From the NCBI RefSeq assembly GCF_020966635.1, contig NZ_JAJKFQ010000002.1:372001-436000 (forward strand): a DNA stretch of 64,000 bases, read 5' to 3'. The DNA comes from Stieleria sp. JC731 (GTDB taxonomy: Bacteria; Planctomycetota; Planctomycetia; Pirellulales; Pirellulaceae). Positions within the stretch are counted from its first letter, which is position 1, and every line of letters begins with the position of its first letter. The translations under genes and the position numbers were made by a program. Positions 1-9,200 of this stretch are shown in pieces. Below the pieces are notes generated by a model. The model had not been told where the DNA came from and did no database searches. It saw only the letters and a program-made list of their open reading frames with translations.

Positions 1-35
1 GATTGGGGATGATGGTGGCGCAAAAGCCATAGCGG

Positions 36-92
36 ATGTTCCAACTGATATCAGCCGCACGGAAAACCGGCGCTAACGCCCATCGGCTGATC
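36..92 (+). repeat. partial copy of dispersed repeat R1
   Basis: This stretch holds the core of a repeat seen again near 41.9, 46.2, 59.3 and 61.7 kb: an aaaaccgg...gctaacgcccatcggctgat block preceded by gttccaact. It is a shortened, diverged copy that resembles the one at 59279-59345 most. A 94-codon open frame starts inside it but has no recognisable protein features, so I treat the region up to rpmF as non-coding. Confidence 0.6.
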
Positions 93-362
93 CAGAAATC
101 AGCCTTTGACAGCCCCCTCTGCCTGACATCCGAACACAGCCCTTCAGGGCCAACACCTGGGGACTTCGAGCGGGCATTTTCGGATTTGATCACGCGATTG
201 GGCTATTTTGCCGAAGATGGATCGATCGGCAGCAGCGGATCTCCGCCAAAGAATCGACTTTCTGTCAATCGTGGATTGACGAAGTGGATCCTGGATTTCT
301 ACATTGCTGGGCCAAATTGAACAGAACAGACGCCAAGTCTCCTCCTTTAATTAATCACAGCC

Positions 363-545
363 ATGGCTGTCCCAAAGCGAAAACACAGCAACAGTCGAAC
401 CGGTAAACGCCGCAGCCACGACCGAGTCAAAAAACGTCAAATCGGCTACTGCCCACAGTGCAGCAGCTCGGTGCCAACGCACACGATTTGCCCTAAGTGC
501 GGCTTCTATATGGGCCGTACCTTGGTCGAGCCTCGCGAAGAGTAA
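363..545 (+). CDS. rpmF: 50S ribosomal protein L32
   Basis: A component of the large ribosomal subunit. The 60-residue protein begins MAVPKRKHSNSR, the typical basic L32 start, and has a zinc-ribbon pair CPQC (about residues 30-33) and CPKC (about 43-46). Length and motifs fit the zinc-binding form of L32. In many bacteria rpmF heads a cluster plsX-fabH-fabD-fabG-acpP-fabF. Here fabD follows after a 342-bp gap, so plsX and fabH are not at this place. The identification is secure; the start is the only one that gives the conserved N terminus. Confidence 0.97.
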   Translation: MAVPKRKHSNSRTGKRRSHDRVKKRQIGYCPQCSSSVPTHTICPKCGFYMGRTLVEPREE

Positions 546-887
546 TCTCGCTTGCGGCCTATCGGCCTCAATCACTTCATTGCGTTCAACGCCGCCAGTC
601 GCTATCCGGCCGGCGTTCCATATGCCATGACGACGCAGAATCACTGCGTCCGGTCTTGCGGTTTGCTGCTGCCATGAGTTCGCGACTGCGTTTACCGCAG
701 GCAACGCCAACCGAGCGCGGCGGCTCTCTCTAGCAAGCTGTCTTATCCGGCTCAGCTCCCCACGGTTGCCGTACCACGAAGGTTACGCTCGATTAAGGGC
801 CCCAGCCGAAGCCTGGATGACAGTGGATGCGTCACGCGTCAGTCATCGGCGAATTCGAGTTTCGTTTCTCTTAGTGGCAATTCACAA
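546..887. other. intergenic gap rpmF-fabD, no gene seen
   Basis: No open frame here has protein-like composition. The frames on both strands are short and overlap rpmF or fabD. In related cluster layouts plsX and fabH would lie here; I see no remnant of either. The promoter of the fab genes may lie in it, but I cannot point to a convincing box. Confidence 0.5.
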
Positions 888-1811
888 ATGGACGTCGATG
901 CTGTCGGGATTCTATTTCCCGGACAGGGTGCCCAATCGGTCGGCATGGGCAAATGGCTCTGCGAAAACTTCTCGATTGCGAGCGACCTATTCACCCGCGC
1001 TAGCGAAGTGCTTGGCTATGACTTAGCTGACCTTTGCCACAACGGACCGGTCGAAAAACTTGACCAAACCGAATTCAGCCAGCCCGCCCTATTCACGGTC
1101 GGAATCGCAGCGGCAAAGGTGCTTCAACAAGAACAGCCAGAGCGGCTTGCGAAAGTCACCGCCGCGGCTGGGCTAAGCCTCGGCGAATACACGGCGGTTT
1201 GCTTTGCCGGTGGCCTGGAGTTCGAAGACGCACTGAAGCTCGTTCAGCGACGTGGCCAGGCAATGCAAGCGGCCGCAGATGTTGTCCAGAGCGGCATGGC
1301 GAGCGTCATTGGCATGGACCTGGAAACGCTATCGGCACTGTGCGAAGAAGTCCGCCAAGACGACGAAGTGCTCCGCCCTGCAAACCTACTGTGCCCAGGA
1401 AACATCGCCGTTTCTGGACACATCACGGCACTTGACCGCCTGGAACCCGCCGCTGTTGAAGCCAAGGCGATGAAAGTCATTCGCCTTAGCGTTGCCGGCG
1501 CGTTTCACACCTCGCTGATGCAACCCGCTGTTGAAAAGCTGACCGAAGCCTTGGCGGAAATGCCAATCACGGACACCCAAATCCCGGTTTACAGCAACGT
1601 CGACGCACAACCGCACCAGTCAGCTGACGAAATTCGCGGACTGCTCAGCCGCCAAGTGACCGAACCGGTCCAATGGGAAGCCTCCATCCGCCGGATGGTC
1701 GACGATGGCATCGGCGGCTTTTTTGAAGCAGGCACCGGACGCGTGCTCCGCGGAACACTGAAACGCATTCAACGAAAGCTTCCGACCGACGGTTTCGGCG
1801 ACGAAGAATAA
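888..1811 (+). CDS. fabD: malonyl CoA-acyl carrier protein transacylase
   Basis: Transfers malonyl groups from CoA to acyl carrier protein, supplying the extender unit for type II fatty acid synthesis in the cytoplasm. The 307-residue protein has the N-terminal FPGQGAQSVGMG motif (10-21), the nucleophile elbow GLSLGE with Ser97, and the AFHT motif with His207, the expected Ser-His pair. Length fits the family (about 300-315). It is followed 34 bp later by fabG, then acpP and fabF, all on the same strand, so this is a fatty-acid synthesis operon. No clear ribosome-binding site precedes the ATG; the start is chosen because FPGQG follows at the usual distance. Confidence 0.96.
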   Translation: MDVDAVGILFPGQGAQSVGMGKWLCENFSIASDLFTRASEVLGYDLADLCHNGPVEKLDQTEFSQPALFTVGIAAAKVLQQEQPERLAKVTAAAGLSLGEYTAVCFAGGLEFEDALKLVQRRGQAMQAAADVVQSGMASVIGMDLETLSALCEEVRQDDEVLRPANLLCPGNIAVSGHITALDRLEPAAVEAKAMKVIRLSVAGAFHTSLMQPAVEKLTEALAEMPITDTQIPVYSNVDAQPHQSADEIRGLLSRQVTEPVQWEASIRRMVDDGIGGFFEAGTGRVLRGTLKRIQRKLPTDGFGDEE

Positions 1812-1845
1812 ACACCGGTCCCCTGACACACGAGATTGATTCGCC

Positions 1846-2604
1846 ATGGATATGACACTGAAAGCCGACCTGTCCGGACAGGTCGCGATCGTGACCGGAG
1901 CATCGCAGGGGCTTGGCAAAGCCGTCGCGGTTGCCTTGGGAATGAACGGAGCCACGGTTGCCTGCTTGGCGCGAAACGCTGACAAGCTTGCCGACACCGT
2001 CAAGGAGATCGAGGCCGCTGGCGGCAAAGCGATCGCCCTTTCCTGCGACGTGACCGACCGCGAAGCGACTGACGCCGCGATCAAGCAAGTCGCTGCAGAT
2101 CACGGACGCCTGGACATCCTGGTCAACAACGCCGGCATCACACGCGACAAAACGATGCGTGGAATGAGCGACGATGAGTGGGACAGCGTGATTGCGACCA
2201 ACCTGACCAGCTGCTTCGTTTGCTGCCGTGCAGCCGCCAACGTGATGCGACGCCAAAAATACGGCCGGATCGTCAACATGGCCAGCATTTCAGGCCTGAT
2301 GGGCAACCCTGGCCAAGCGAACTACTCCGCCAGCAAAGCGGGAATGATCGGAATGACCCGGACCATGAGCAAAGAACTGGTCAATCGCGGCGTCACCGTC
2401 AACGCAGTTGCCCCCGGATTCATCGCCAGCGAGATGACTGACGCGATTCCGGCAGCCATTCTGGAAGAAGTCAAAAAGACGATTCCCGCCAAACGCGTCG
2501 GAAATCCCGAAGACGTTGCCGCTGCCGTTCTGTTCCTCGCTTCCAAGGATGCAGGCTACATTTCGGGCCAGACCATCGTTGTCGACGGCGGAATGACCGG
2601 CTAA
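1846..2604 (+). CDS. fabG: 3-oxoacyl-ACP reductase
   Basis: NADPH-dependent reduction of 3-oxoacyl-ACP, the first reductive step of the elongation cycle. The 252-residue short-chain dehydrogenase has the cofactor-binding TGASQGLG (17-24), the NNAG motif (94-97) and the catalytic set Ser147, Tyr160 and Lys164 (YSASK). The C terminus GQTIVVDGGM is typical of FabG. It lies between fabD and acpP, which supports the fatty-acid role over a general short-chain dehydrogenase. A short perfect stem (atacac/gtgtat, 2609-2623) follows the stop and may be an mRNA 3' structure. Confidence 0.95.
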   Translation: MDMTLKADLSGQVAIVTGASQGLGKAVAVALGMNGATVACLARNADKLADTVKEIEAAGGKAIALSCDVTDREATDAAIKQVAADHGRLDILVNNAGITRDKTMRGMSDDEWDSVIATNLTSCFVCCRAAANVMRRQKYGRIVNMASISGLMGNPGQANYSASKAGMIGMTRTMSKELVNRGVTVNAVAPGFIASEMTDAIPAAILEEVKKTIPAKRVGNPEDVAAAVLFLASKDAGYISGQTIVVDGGMTG

Positions 2605-2824
2605 ACCAATACACGGAGTGTATGTTGGGCGAAGTGAATCCCGGCATATTGACGTCTTTTGCTTGAATCACCTATCTTTTCGGCGAATCAACGAGGCGTC
2701 GTAGGGCTCCATCGGCTGACCCGCGTTTGAATCGGGCATGGCGATCCGCCAAAAGTCCCCTTGAACGCATCACCTCCCATTCGAACTTCCCTGTTAAAGA
2801 ACATAACAAACTGGAGAATCGCTT

Positions 2825-3070
2825 ATGGCTACCGTCGAAGAGCGCGTGGTCGACATCGTTGCTGAACAGCTTGGCGTCGAAAAAGACAAAATCACCCGTG
2901 AAACCTCTTTCGTAAACGACCTCGGAGCTGACTCGCTCGACACCGTCGAATTGGTGATGGAACTCGAAGAAGAGTTCAACATCAGCATTCCTGACGAAGC
3001 CGCCGAAAAGATCCAAAAGGTTGGCGAAGCCGTCGACTTTATCGAAAACGCACGGGGCGAAGACGCGTAA
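2825..3070 (+). CDS. acpP: acyl carrier protein
   Basis: Carries growing acyl chains on a 4'-phosphopantetheine arm. The 81-residue acidic protein has the attachment motif [12 protein letters not shown] with Ser37, plus the usual four-helix pattern and a low pI. It sits 220 bp after fabG and 140 bp before fabF. The sequence ctggagaatcgctt before the ATG contains a GGAG at suitable spacing, one of the clearer ribosome-binding sites in this window, as expected for a highly expressed gene. Confidence 0.97.
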   Translation: MATVEERVVDIVAEQLGVEKDKITRETSFVNDLGADSLDTVELVMELEEEFNISIPDEAAEKIQKVGEAVDFIENARGEDA

Positions 3071-3210
3071 GTTTTTCGCGCCGATCATAACCCGCGACGG
3101 GCGATGCGCACCGCTAATTGCAGTGCTGGCGCATCGCCCGATTTCGATTCAACGTTTCATGTTTTTCTTTGCGATACCTTGCTCGCCAAGGTTCCTTTCT
3201 TCCAGGCAGC

Positions 3211-4503
3211 ATGATGGCCCAGGAATCCAATTCTTCAGCGACCACCCCGCATATCTACAAAGGCGAACGTCGCGTTGTTATCACCGGTGTCGGTGTCGTC
3301 ACACCACTTGCCTCAGAAGTGCCCCTGTTTTGGCAGCGGCTTACCGCAGGTGAAAGTGGCGTCGGCAAGATCACCTTGGTCGATACCACCGAATACAAGG
3401 TCCATTTTGCTGGCGAAGTTTACGACTTCTCGCTGGAAGGAATCACCGATCCTCGCGAAGAAAAACGGCTCGATCGGTTCACCCAATTCGCCGTCCATGC
3501 TGGCTATCAGGCGATCAACGATTCGAAGCTGGACTTCGATTCGCTCGATCGAACTCGCTGTGGTGTCATCCTGGGCAGCGGCATTGGCGGACTGATCGAA
3601 ATCGAAAACCAAATTGAACGGATGCTGACCAAGGGCCCTTCCCGCGTCAGCCCATTCACCGTTCCCAAAATGATGGTCAACGCCGCCGGCGGGAACATCT
3701 CGATCACCTACGGCCTGAAAGGCCCGAACTATGCAGTCGCGACCGCATGTGCGAGTGCGACCAACGCGATGGGTGACGCACTTCGCAGCATTCGCCTGAA
3801 CGAAACCGATGTCGTCATCACCGGCGGCAGCGAAGCGGCCCTGACCCGTATGGGACTTGCCGCATTCCAAAACATGAAAGCATTGTCGATGCGAAACGAC
3901 GAGCCTACAAAGGCCAGTCGACCATTCGACAAGGACCGCGATGGCTTCGTCCTCGGCGAAGGCAGCGGCGTGCTGGTGTTCGAAGAACTTAACCACGCCC
4001 TAGCACGTGGCGCGAAGATCTATGGTGAAGTCCTTGGCTACGGAACGACCAGTGACGCCGGCCACATCACCGCACCCGATCCAGAAGGCGTCGGGGCAGC
4101 CGCCGCGATGACGGCAGCACTTGCCGATGCCGAGGTCGACCCAACAGCGATCGACTACATCAACGCACACGGCACAAGCACCCCACTGGGCGACATCGCT
4201 GAAACGAAAGCGATTAAGCGAGTCTTTGGCGATCACGCCTACAAAACCACCGTCAGCAGCACGAAAAGCTCAATCGGTCACTCACTTGGTGCGAGTGGCG
4301 GTATCGAAGCAGTCATCCTGTGCAAGACGCTCGAAACGCAAACAATCGCACCGACAATTAACCTGGATAACCCAGACCCAGAATGCGATTTGGATTACAC
4401 CGCAAATGAAGCGGCTTCCAAGCCTGTGAAAATTGCGATGAGCAACAGCTTTGGCTTCGGCGGCCACAACGCCTGTGTGGTTGTCGGCAAATACGAAGGC
4501 TAA
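3211..4503 (+). CDS. fabF: 3-oxoacyl-ACP synthase II
   Basis: Condenses malonyl-ACP with acyl-ACP (elongation step). The catalytic triad is visible: Cys180 in ATACASA, His in INAHGTSTPLGD, and His in SSIGHSLGASGG. The frame is open upstream to 3118, but the extra 31 residues are cysteine- and arginine-rich and unlike the family. Starting at the ATG at 3211 (MMAQ) gives 430 residues, close to the usual 410-430, with the conserved VVITGVGVVTPL at residues 22-33. It is the last gene of the fab run. Its 3' end faces the CsrA-REC gene, with repeat R2 between them. Confidence 0.95.
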   Translation: MMAQESNSSATTPHIYKGERRVVITGVGVVTPLASEVPLFWQRLTAGESGVGKITLVDTTEYKVHFAGEVYDFSLEGITDPREEKRLDRFTQFAVHAGYQAINDSKLDFDSLDRTRCGVILGSGIGGLIEIENQIERMLTKGPSRVSPFTVPKMMVNAAGGNISITYGLKGPNYAVATACASATNAMGDALRSIRLNETDVVITGGSEAALTRMGLAAFQNMKALSMRNDEPTKASRPFDKDRDGFVLGEGSGVLVFEELNHALARGAKIYGEVLGYGTTSDAGHITAPDPEGVGAAAAMTAALADAEVDPTAIDYINAHGTSTPLGDIAETKAIKRVFGDHAYKTTVSSTKSSIGHSLGASGGIEAVILCKTLETQTIAPTINLDNPDPECDLDYTANEAASKPVKIAMSNSFGFGGHNACVVVGKYEG

Positions 4504-4545
4504 GTGCTTCGCTTAAGCCGATCGTAACCGGGTGCTTTATAGAAA

Positions 4546-4743
4546 GTACCCATCACAGTCCCTGTGATGCCGGGCATGGATTGCCGGGTGGTGGTTCAGA
4601 TCCGAAGCGGCAATCCGAAGCGGCACCGCGGAGCGTGCCGGGTACTTTTTTGATAGTTCCCATCACAGTCCCTGTGATGCCGGGCATGGATTGCCGAGTG
4701 GCGGCTGCAGAGATGAATCGGCACGGCGGAGCGTGCCGGGTAC
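4546..4743. repeat. repeat family R2, two palindromic units between convergent genes
   Basis: Two units about 110 bp apart. Each holds a perfect stem CATCACAG-tcc-CTGTGATG (4551-4569 and 4661-4679) followed by gccgggcatgg, and ends in a second stem-forming block around cggagcgtgcc and gggtac. GTACCC at the left and GGGTAC at the right can also pair. The same modules occur in opposite orientation at 51162-51289. Both loci lie between the 3' ends of convergent genes. It may act as a bidirectional terminator or mRNA stabiliser of the REP type; this role is inferred from place and shape. Confidence 0.8.
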
Positions 4744-4760
4744 ACTTGGGCAGGCCTGAA

Positions 4761-5534
4761 CTAGTTATCCAAAGTTCGGATGCGATTCTCGATCGCATCG
4801 ATCAGGCATTCGGGGTTCAGCGGTTTGCAGAACCAGTGATCCGCGCCACCTGATCCGACACTCAGCTCGCTGGCCTCTGGATTCATGCCACTGACAACGA
4901 AAATCGCCGAGTCGTCAAACCGATGGTTTTGCCGGATCGTCCGCACCGTTTGGGCGCCGTCACAAACAGGCATCAACATGTCCACCAGAATGATATTTGG
5001 TGGTGCAGTGGACGACATATTCTCCAGTGCGGACAAACCGTCCTGGTAGCCTTGAACGCGATAGCCTTTCAGCCGCAGTAGACCTGCGAGCAACTCACGC
5101 TCATTTCGATCGTCTTCGACCAACGCGATAGAAACATCTTTGGTCGGCTCAGCTTCTTTCTGTCGCTTCAGCCACTGACAATCATTCAGACGGGCCAGAG
5201 CATCATCGATATCGCGGAACGTTGATTCCGCCTCGTCGATTTGCCCAGCCGCGATCAACTCGCGATACAGATGCATACCGACGCTGATCTGCTGTAGATC
5301 GTTTCGAATGGCATGCCGCGCCGCAGGTGGAAGACACTGCAACTGAAAACGGTTCGGAAGTGAGTCGGAATCGATCGATTCCCCCGAACGCAATTCACCT
5401 CGAATGATCGAGATGTTCTTTGGCGCATCGATCCCTATGCGCGCCTGACCAGCACGAACTTTCAAGAAGTGAAGGCTAATGCCCACCTCTGGAAAAGTCA
5501 CCTGATCATCGGTCCGTCGTGTGAGTACTAACAT
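4761..5534 (-). CDS. CsrA-receiver fusion protein with helical middle segment
   Basis: A 257-residue fusion of an mRNA-binding CsrA domain and a phospho-receiver. Residues 1-48 match CsrA: MLVLTRR start (Arg6/Arg7), ARIGIDAPK (31-39) and IIRGEL with Arg45, the residues that bind GGA in CsrA. Residues 136-255 are a receiver: acidic pocket Glu140-Asp141-Asp142, phospho-acceptor Asp185 in LVDMLMP, Ser215 and Lys237. Between them, about 70-118, is a helical hairpin starting ARHAIRNDL (His74, Asn78), with the His-x3-Asn spacing of a histidine-kinase H box (HELRN). A paralogue without that insert lies at 12347. CsrA is normally a 60-70 residue stand-alone protein. Phosphorylation may control RNA binding, but that is inference. 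Downstream is repeat R2; upstream on the same strand is a CheB-CheR kinase. Confidence 0.9.
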   Translation of the reverse strand: MLVLTRRTDDQVTFPEVGISLHFLKVRAGQARIGIDAPKNISIIRGELRSGESIDSDSLPNRFQLQCLPPAARHAIRNDLQQISVGMHLYRELIAAGQIDEAESTFRDIDDALARLNDCQWLKRQKEAEPTKDVSIALVEDDRNERELLAGLLRLKGYRVQGYQDGLSALENMSSTAPPNIILVDMLMPVCDGAQTVRTIRQNHRFDDSAIFVVSGMNPEASELSVGSGGADHWFCKPLNPECLIDAIENRIRTLDN

Positions 5535-6267
5535 ATTGGTTTTGCCCCGTCGCCCCTGTGATGGCCGAATTGCCCCCCAGAATGCGGAAATTGAGTAAAT
5601 TCAACATACGAATTGCCAATCGCCAGTCAACAAAGAAATCCCACCAATGGTTTAGAATTGTGGGTTTTTTTCTTACACTCAACCTGTCGGACAACCGACG
5701 GCGTGAACAACCGTAAATCCGGCGAACCCCCGCCCTGTATGTAGAACATATCCGCACACTTTTGGTGCACCCCAAATCAGACAATCCGTCTCGATTGGCG
5801 CCACTCTGCCAGCAATAGCGATGCAAACGAACAGGCATTCCGCATTTTCAGTGCGTCGTTAGGAAACAAACTTCGACTGAACGCACACACATAGCTCAGG
5901 ATCACACCAGGGATTCGCGTACCCACGCACATGCTTTCGCTGAGAAATTAACCGCAATAAACCGTTGATCACTCACGGAGATTGCGGCGTCGATTTTCAC
6001 AAATCCAAGGTCGCAGTCACAGCGACTTTGGAGGTCAACGAAATACAAGGACGATACTGCAATCGTCCTTCACATGTGCCTTTAAAAAGATAGGCGTTCA
6101 GCAACCGCGTAAGCGAACCGTCATGCGGTTCTATCAATGCCAGTTTTAAGAAAGACCGAGTGAACAATGCGTCACCGATGAACAAAGATCGTTGTCGAGA
6201 CACCCGCATCCCATCACACGGACTACACCTAACCAACGATTGTCTTTGCTATAGAGACCGGTGGATC
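5535..6267. other. 733-bp gap with a structured segment, no convincing gene
   Basis: No frame here looks like a real protein. Positions 6005-6131 hold three successive hairpins, described separately. A small stem gtcgg-acaa-ccgac lies at 5686-5699. The gap separates two minus-strand signalling genes, so it is the 5' region of the CsrA-REC gene and the 3' region of the CheB-CheR kinase. Confidence 0.5.
6005..6131 (-). ncRNA. candidate structured RNA, three successive hairpins
   Basis: Three stems follow one another. Positions 6005-6031: ccaaggtcgc with gcgactttgg, 10 bp with one wobble-type position. 6047-6070: aaggacgat-actgca-atcgtcctt, 9 bp, perfect. 6115-6131: gaaccg-tcatg-cggttc, 6 bp, perfect. 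Such density is unusual for spacer DNA. A 79-codon minus-strand frame also spans it, so a small peptide gene or a repeat remnant is possible. I do not recognise an RNA family. Strand is uncertain; minus is given because both neighbours are transcribed that way. Confidence 0.3.
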
Positions 6268-9200
6268 TTAATCCTTCGCCTGCTCGCGAAGCTTACAACA
6301 CTTGGTGATCGCTTCGATCAAACGCTGTGGATCGACTGGCTTGACGAGGTGCAAATCAAAACCGGCTTCCTCCGCTTGAACACGATCCTCATCACGCCCA
6401 TAGCCTGTCACCGCAATCATCACCAAACCCTTATGGCGCCGATCCGAACGGATTAACTTTGCAAACTCGTAGCCATCGACGTCGGGCAACCCGATATCAA
6501 CGACAGCAACATCAGGTTCTTCTCGATCGACTTCACGCAAGCCTGATCGTCCATTCGCGGCAGTGATCACGTGAAAGCCTTTCAGCTGTAACGATCGAGC
6601 CAGCATCCGTCGAATGCCGTCGTTGTCTTCGACAAGCAAAACCCGTATGCCTGCGATCGGCTCTTCCGTCGCATCAACGGAGACCTGCGGACGCTGATCG
6701 GTTAGCGGGAACCGCAATATGAATTCACTTCCACGGTTCGGTCCTGGACTGTGCGCTTCAACAGTGCCGCCATGTGCATCGGTGATCGCCTTGACGATCG
6801 GTAGTCCCAAGCCCATACCGCCTTGGGTCCGATGGATTGCCTGCTCAGACTGAACAAAGGGCTCGAAGATCGAAGGCAGAAGGCTTGCGGAGATCCCTTC
6901 GCCTTCATCCCGGACGGTCACGACAGCTTGGTCTCCATCTCGACCGACGCTGTACCAAATAGCCCGGCGTGACGGACTGTAGCGACTGGCGTTGACCAGC
7001 AGATTGACTTGGGCTTGCTGCAACCGTCCCGCATCGGCAAGAACATAAATCGGCTCGTCATCAACCTGAACGTGCAGCGTCTGATTGGAGCTATCGAAAC
7101 GGTGCTGGACACAGTCGAGAATCGTCCCGGTTAGCTTCGTCACGTCCAACGGACGCTTTCGGATCATCAGCTTGCCGTTTGTAAAACGGGCGACGTCCAG
7201 CAAGTCATCCAGCAGTAACGCGATGTGCTGAAGCTGAGCCTCCATGACCTCGCGAGCTTCCTGCTCGCTATCGGGATCGATGTTTTCATCGCGAAGCAAC
7301 GTGCACGCATTAAGAATCGCCGCGAACGGATTTCGCAATTCATGCGATAGAGTCGCCAGGAACTGATCTCGTTGCTGCACGGCGCGACGAATTTCTGATT
7401 CGGCACGACGCTGCTGAGTGATATCACGTGCGATAATCGAAGCCCCATCGATATCGCCGTTGTGATTTTGAATGGGCGAAATGGTCAAAGAGACGTCAAA
7501 CCTGTCGCCATTCTTGCGGCAGCGGATCGTCTCGACCCGATCGACAGACAAACCATTACGAATCCGCTGCAAATAGCCCGACGCTTCATCGCTAAGGTTG
7601 TCCGGTGTCAGGATCCCATCCCGCCGACCGATCACGTCCTTGCTTTCGTAGCCGAACAGCCTGGTTGCACCAAGGTTCCAAGTGCGGATTGCCCCATCCA
7701 GGTCGACTCGGTAAATCGCGTCGTCGGTATGCTCGACAATCTCGCTCAGTTCTTGCAATCGAGCTTGAGCGACTTTCAGTGACGTGATATCGACCAGCGT
7801 CAAAACAATCCCATCGATTCCGTTGGGAGCCACATACGGACGAATCCGCATCAGGTACCAGGTTTCATGGACGTCATCGCGAACTTCGAACTCTTTTGGC
7901 TTTCCCTTGGCGATGACCGCCTCGATATCGCTATCGAGCGTGTCGTGCTTGATACGGTGTGAAAAGTTGTCGAACCGTCGACCGATATCCTGCGGAATCA
8001 GATTAAATATTGCGGCAGCGCCGGTCGTGAATCGACGGATGCCCAATTCACGATCGAGAAACAACTGATGCACATCGCTGCCGTTGAGCAGGTTGTTGAT
8101 GTCGTTTGTCAGCTCGGTTAGCTCGGTGATCTTCCGCTGGTGTTCCGAGTTTACCGTGTACAGTTCCTCGTTGACGCTGTGCAATTCCTCGTTGGTGCTT
8201 TGCAACTCTTCATTCGACGAAACCAACTCCTCATTCGCGCTTTGCAATTCTTCGTTGGTCGCTTGCAATTCCTCGATCGTGGTTTGCAAGCTCTCTTTTG
8301 TGAAATCCAACTCGCGTCGCAAATCGCCAAGCTCACGAGTCTCGTTTGAAATCTCAAGTTCTTCGGTTGCAACCAGCCTTGCCGGTATTTCCGACGAATC
8401 GTCGAACTGAACCAGCCACTGGATCGTCGATCCATCAGGGCGTATCGGCTGCACTGAGACAGAAATGTTGGTCATGCCGATTTCGGTCCGACATTCAACG
8501 CTCGATGCGACGACCTTATTGCCGGTCTTCTCCGACTGCCGAAGCGAATTAGCAACAACTGATGCCAAATCCGGGTGAAGCAGTGTCAACACGTCTTTGG
8601 TGGGGCGTCCGGAACTGAACTGCAGGTACCGCCCGGCCTTTGCAAACGTATGCAGGATCTCTCGATTGCCGTTGACCAAGATCGAAGGTGGAATGAACTG
8701 ATCGAGCAGCTGATCGTAAGTCTTCAGCATCGACCGTGTGCTTAAGAACCCTGACGAGTCCTCTCGCTGCGGCTGCACACGGCGGTCGCCACCAATGGGC
8801 GTCTGAAGCTCAAAAGCTTTACTCGGGAACCGATCACGGCATTTTGTAAACAAGTTGCTCGATTCATCAGTCACCCGAAAGACATCTTCGAGGTCACCGA
8901 TATTTTCGCTGCCACCTAGCAACAGAAAACCGTCGCGGCGCAATCCAAAGTGAAACAGCCCCAGGACCTTTCGCTGAGCCGGAGGCGTGAGATAGATCAA
9001 TAGGTTCCGGCACGAGATAAAATCGATTTTGGTGAACGGCGCATCTCGCAAAATGTTGTGTGGCGAGAACACCACCATTTTCCGAAGCAACGGCGATACT
9101 TGGTAATTTCCATTCCTGCGAATGAAGAATCGCTCTAGACGCTCAGGTGAGATGCCGGTGAGGCGATTCTCTGAGTAGATACCTTGGCTGGCCGCGGCAA

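Noticed and set aside
36-320. 94-codon plus frame before rpmF
   Set aside because: Starts inside an R1 repeat copy and has no protein-like pattern or ribosome-binding site.
5997-6236. 79-codon minus frame over the hairpins
   Set aside because: Spans the stems; a structured RNA explains it at least as well. Kept only as a remark.
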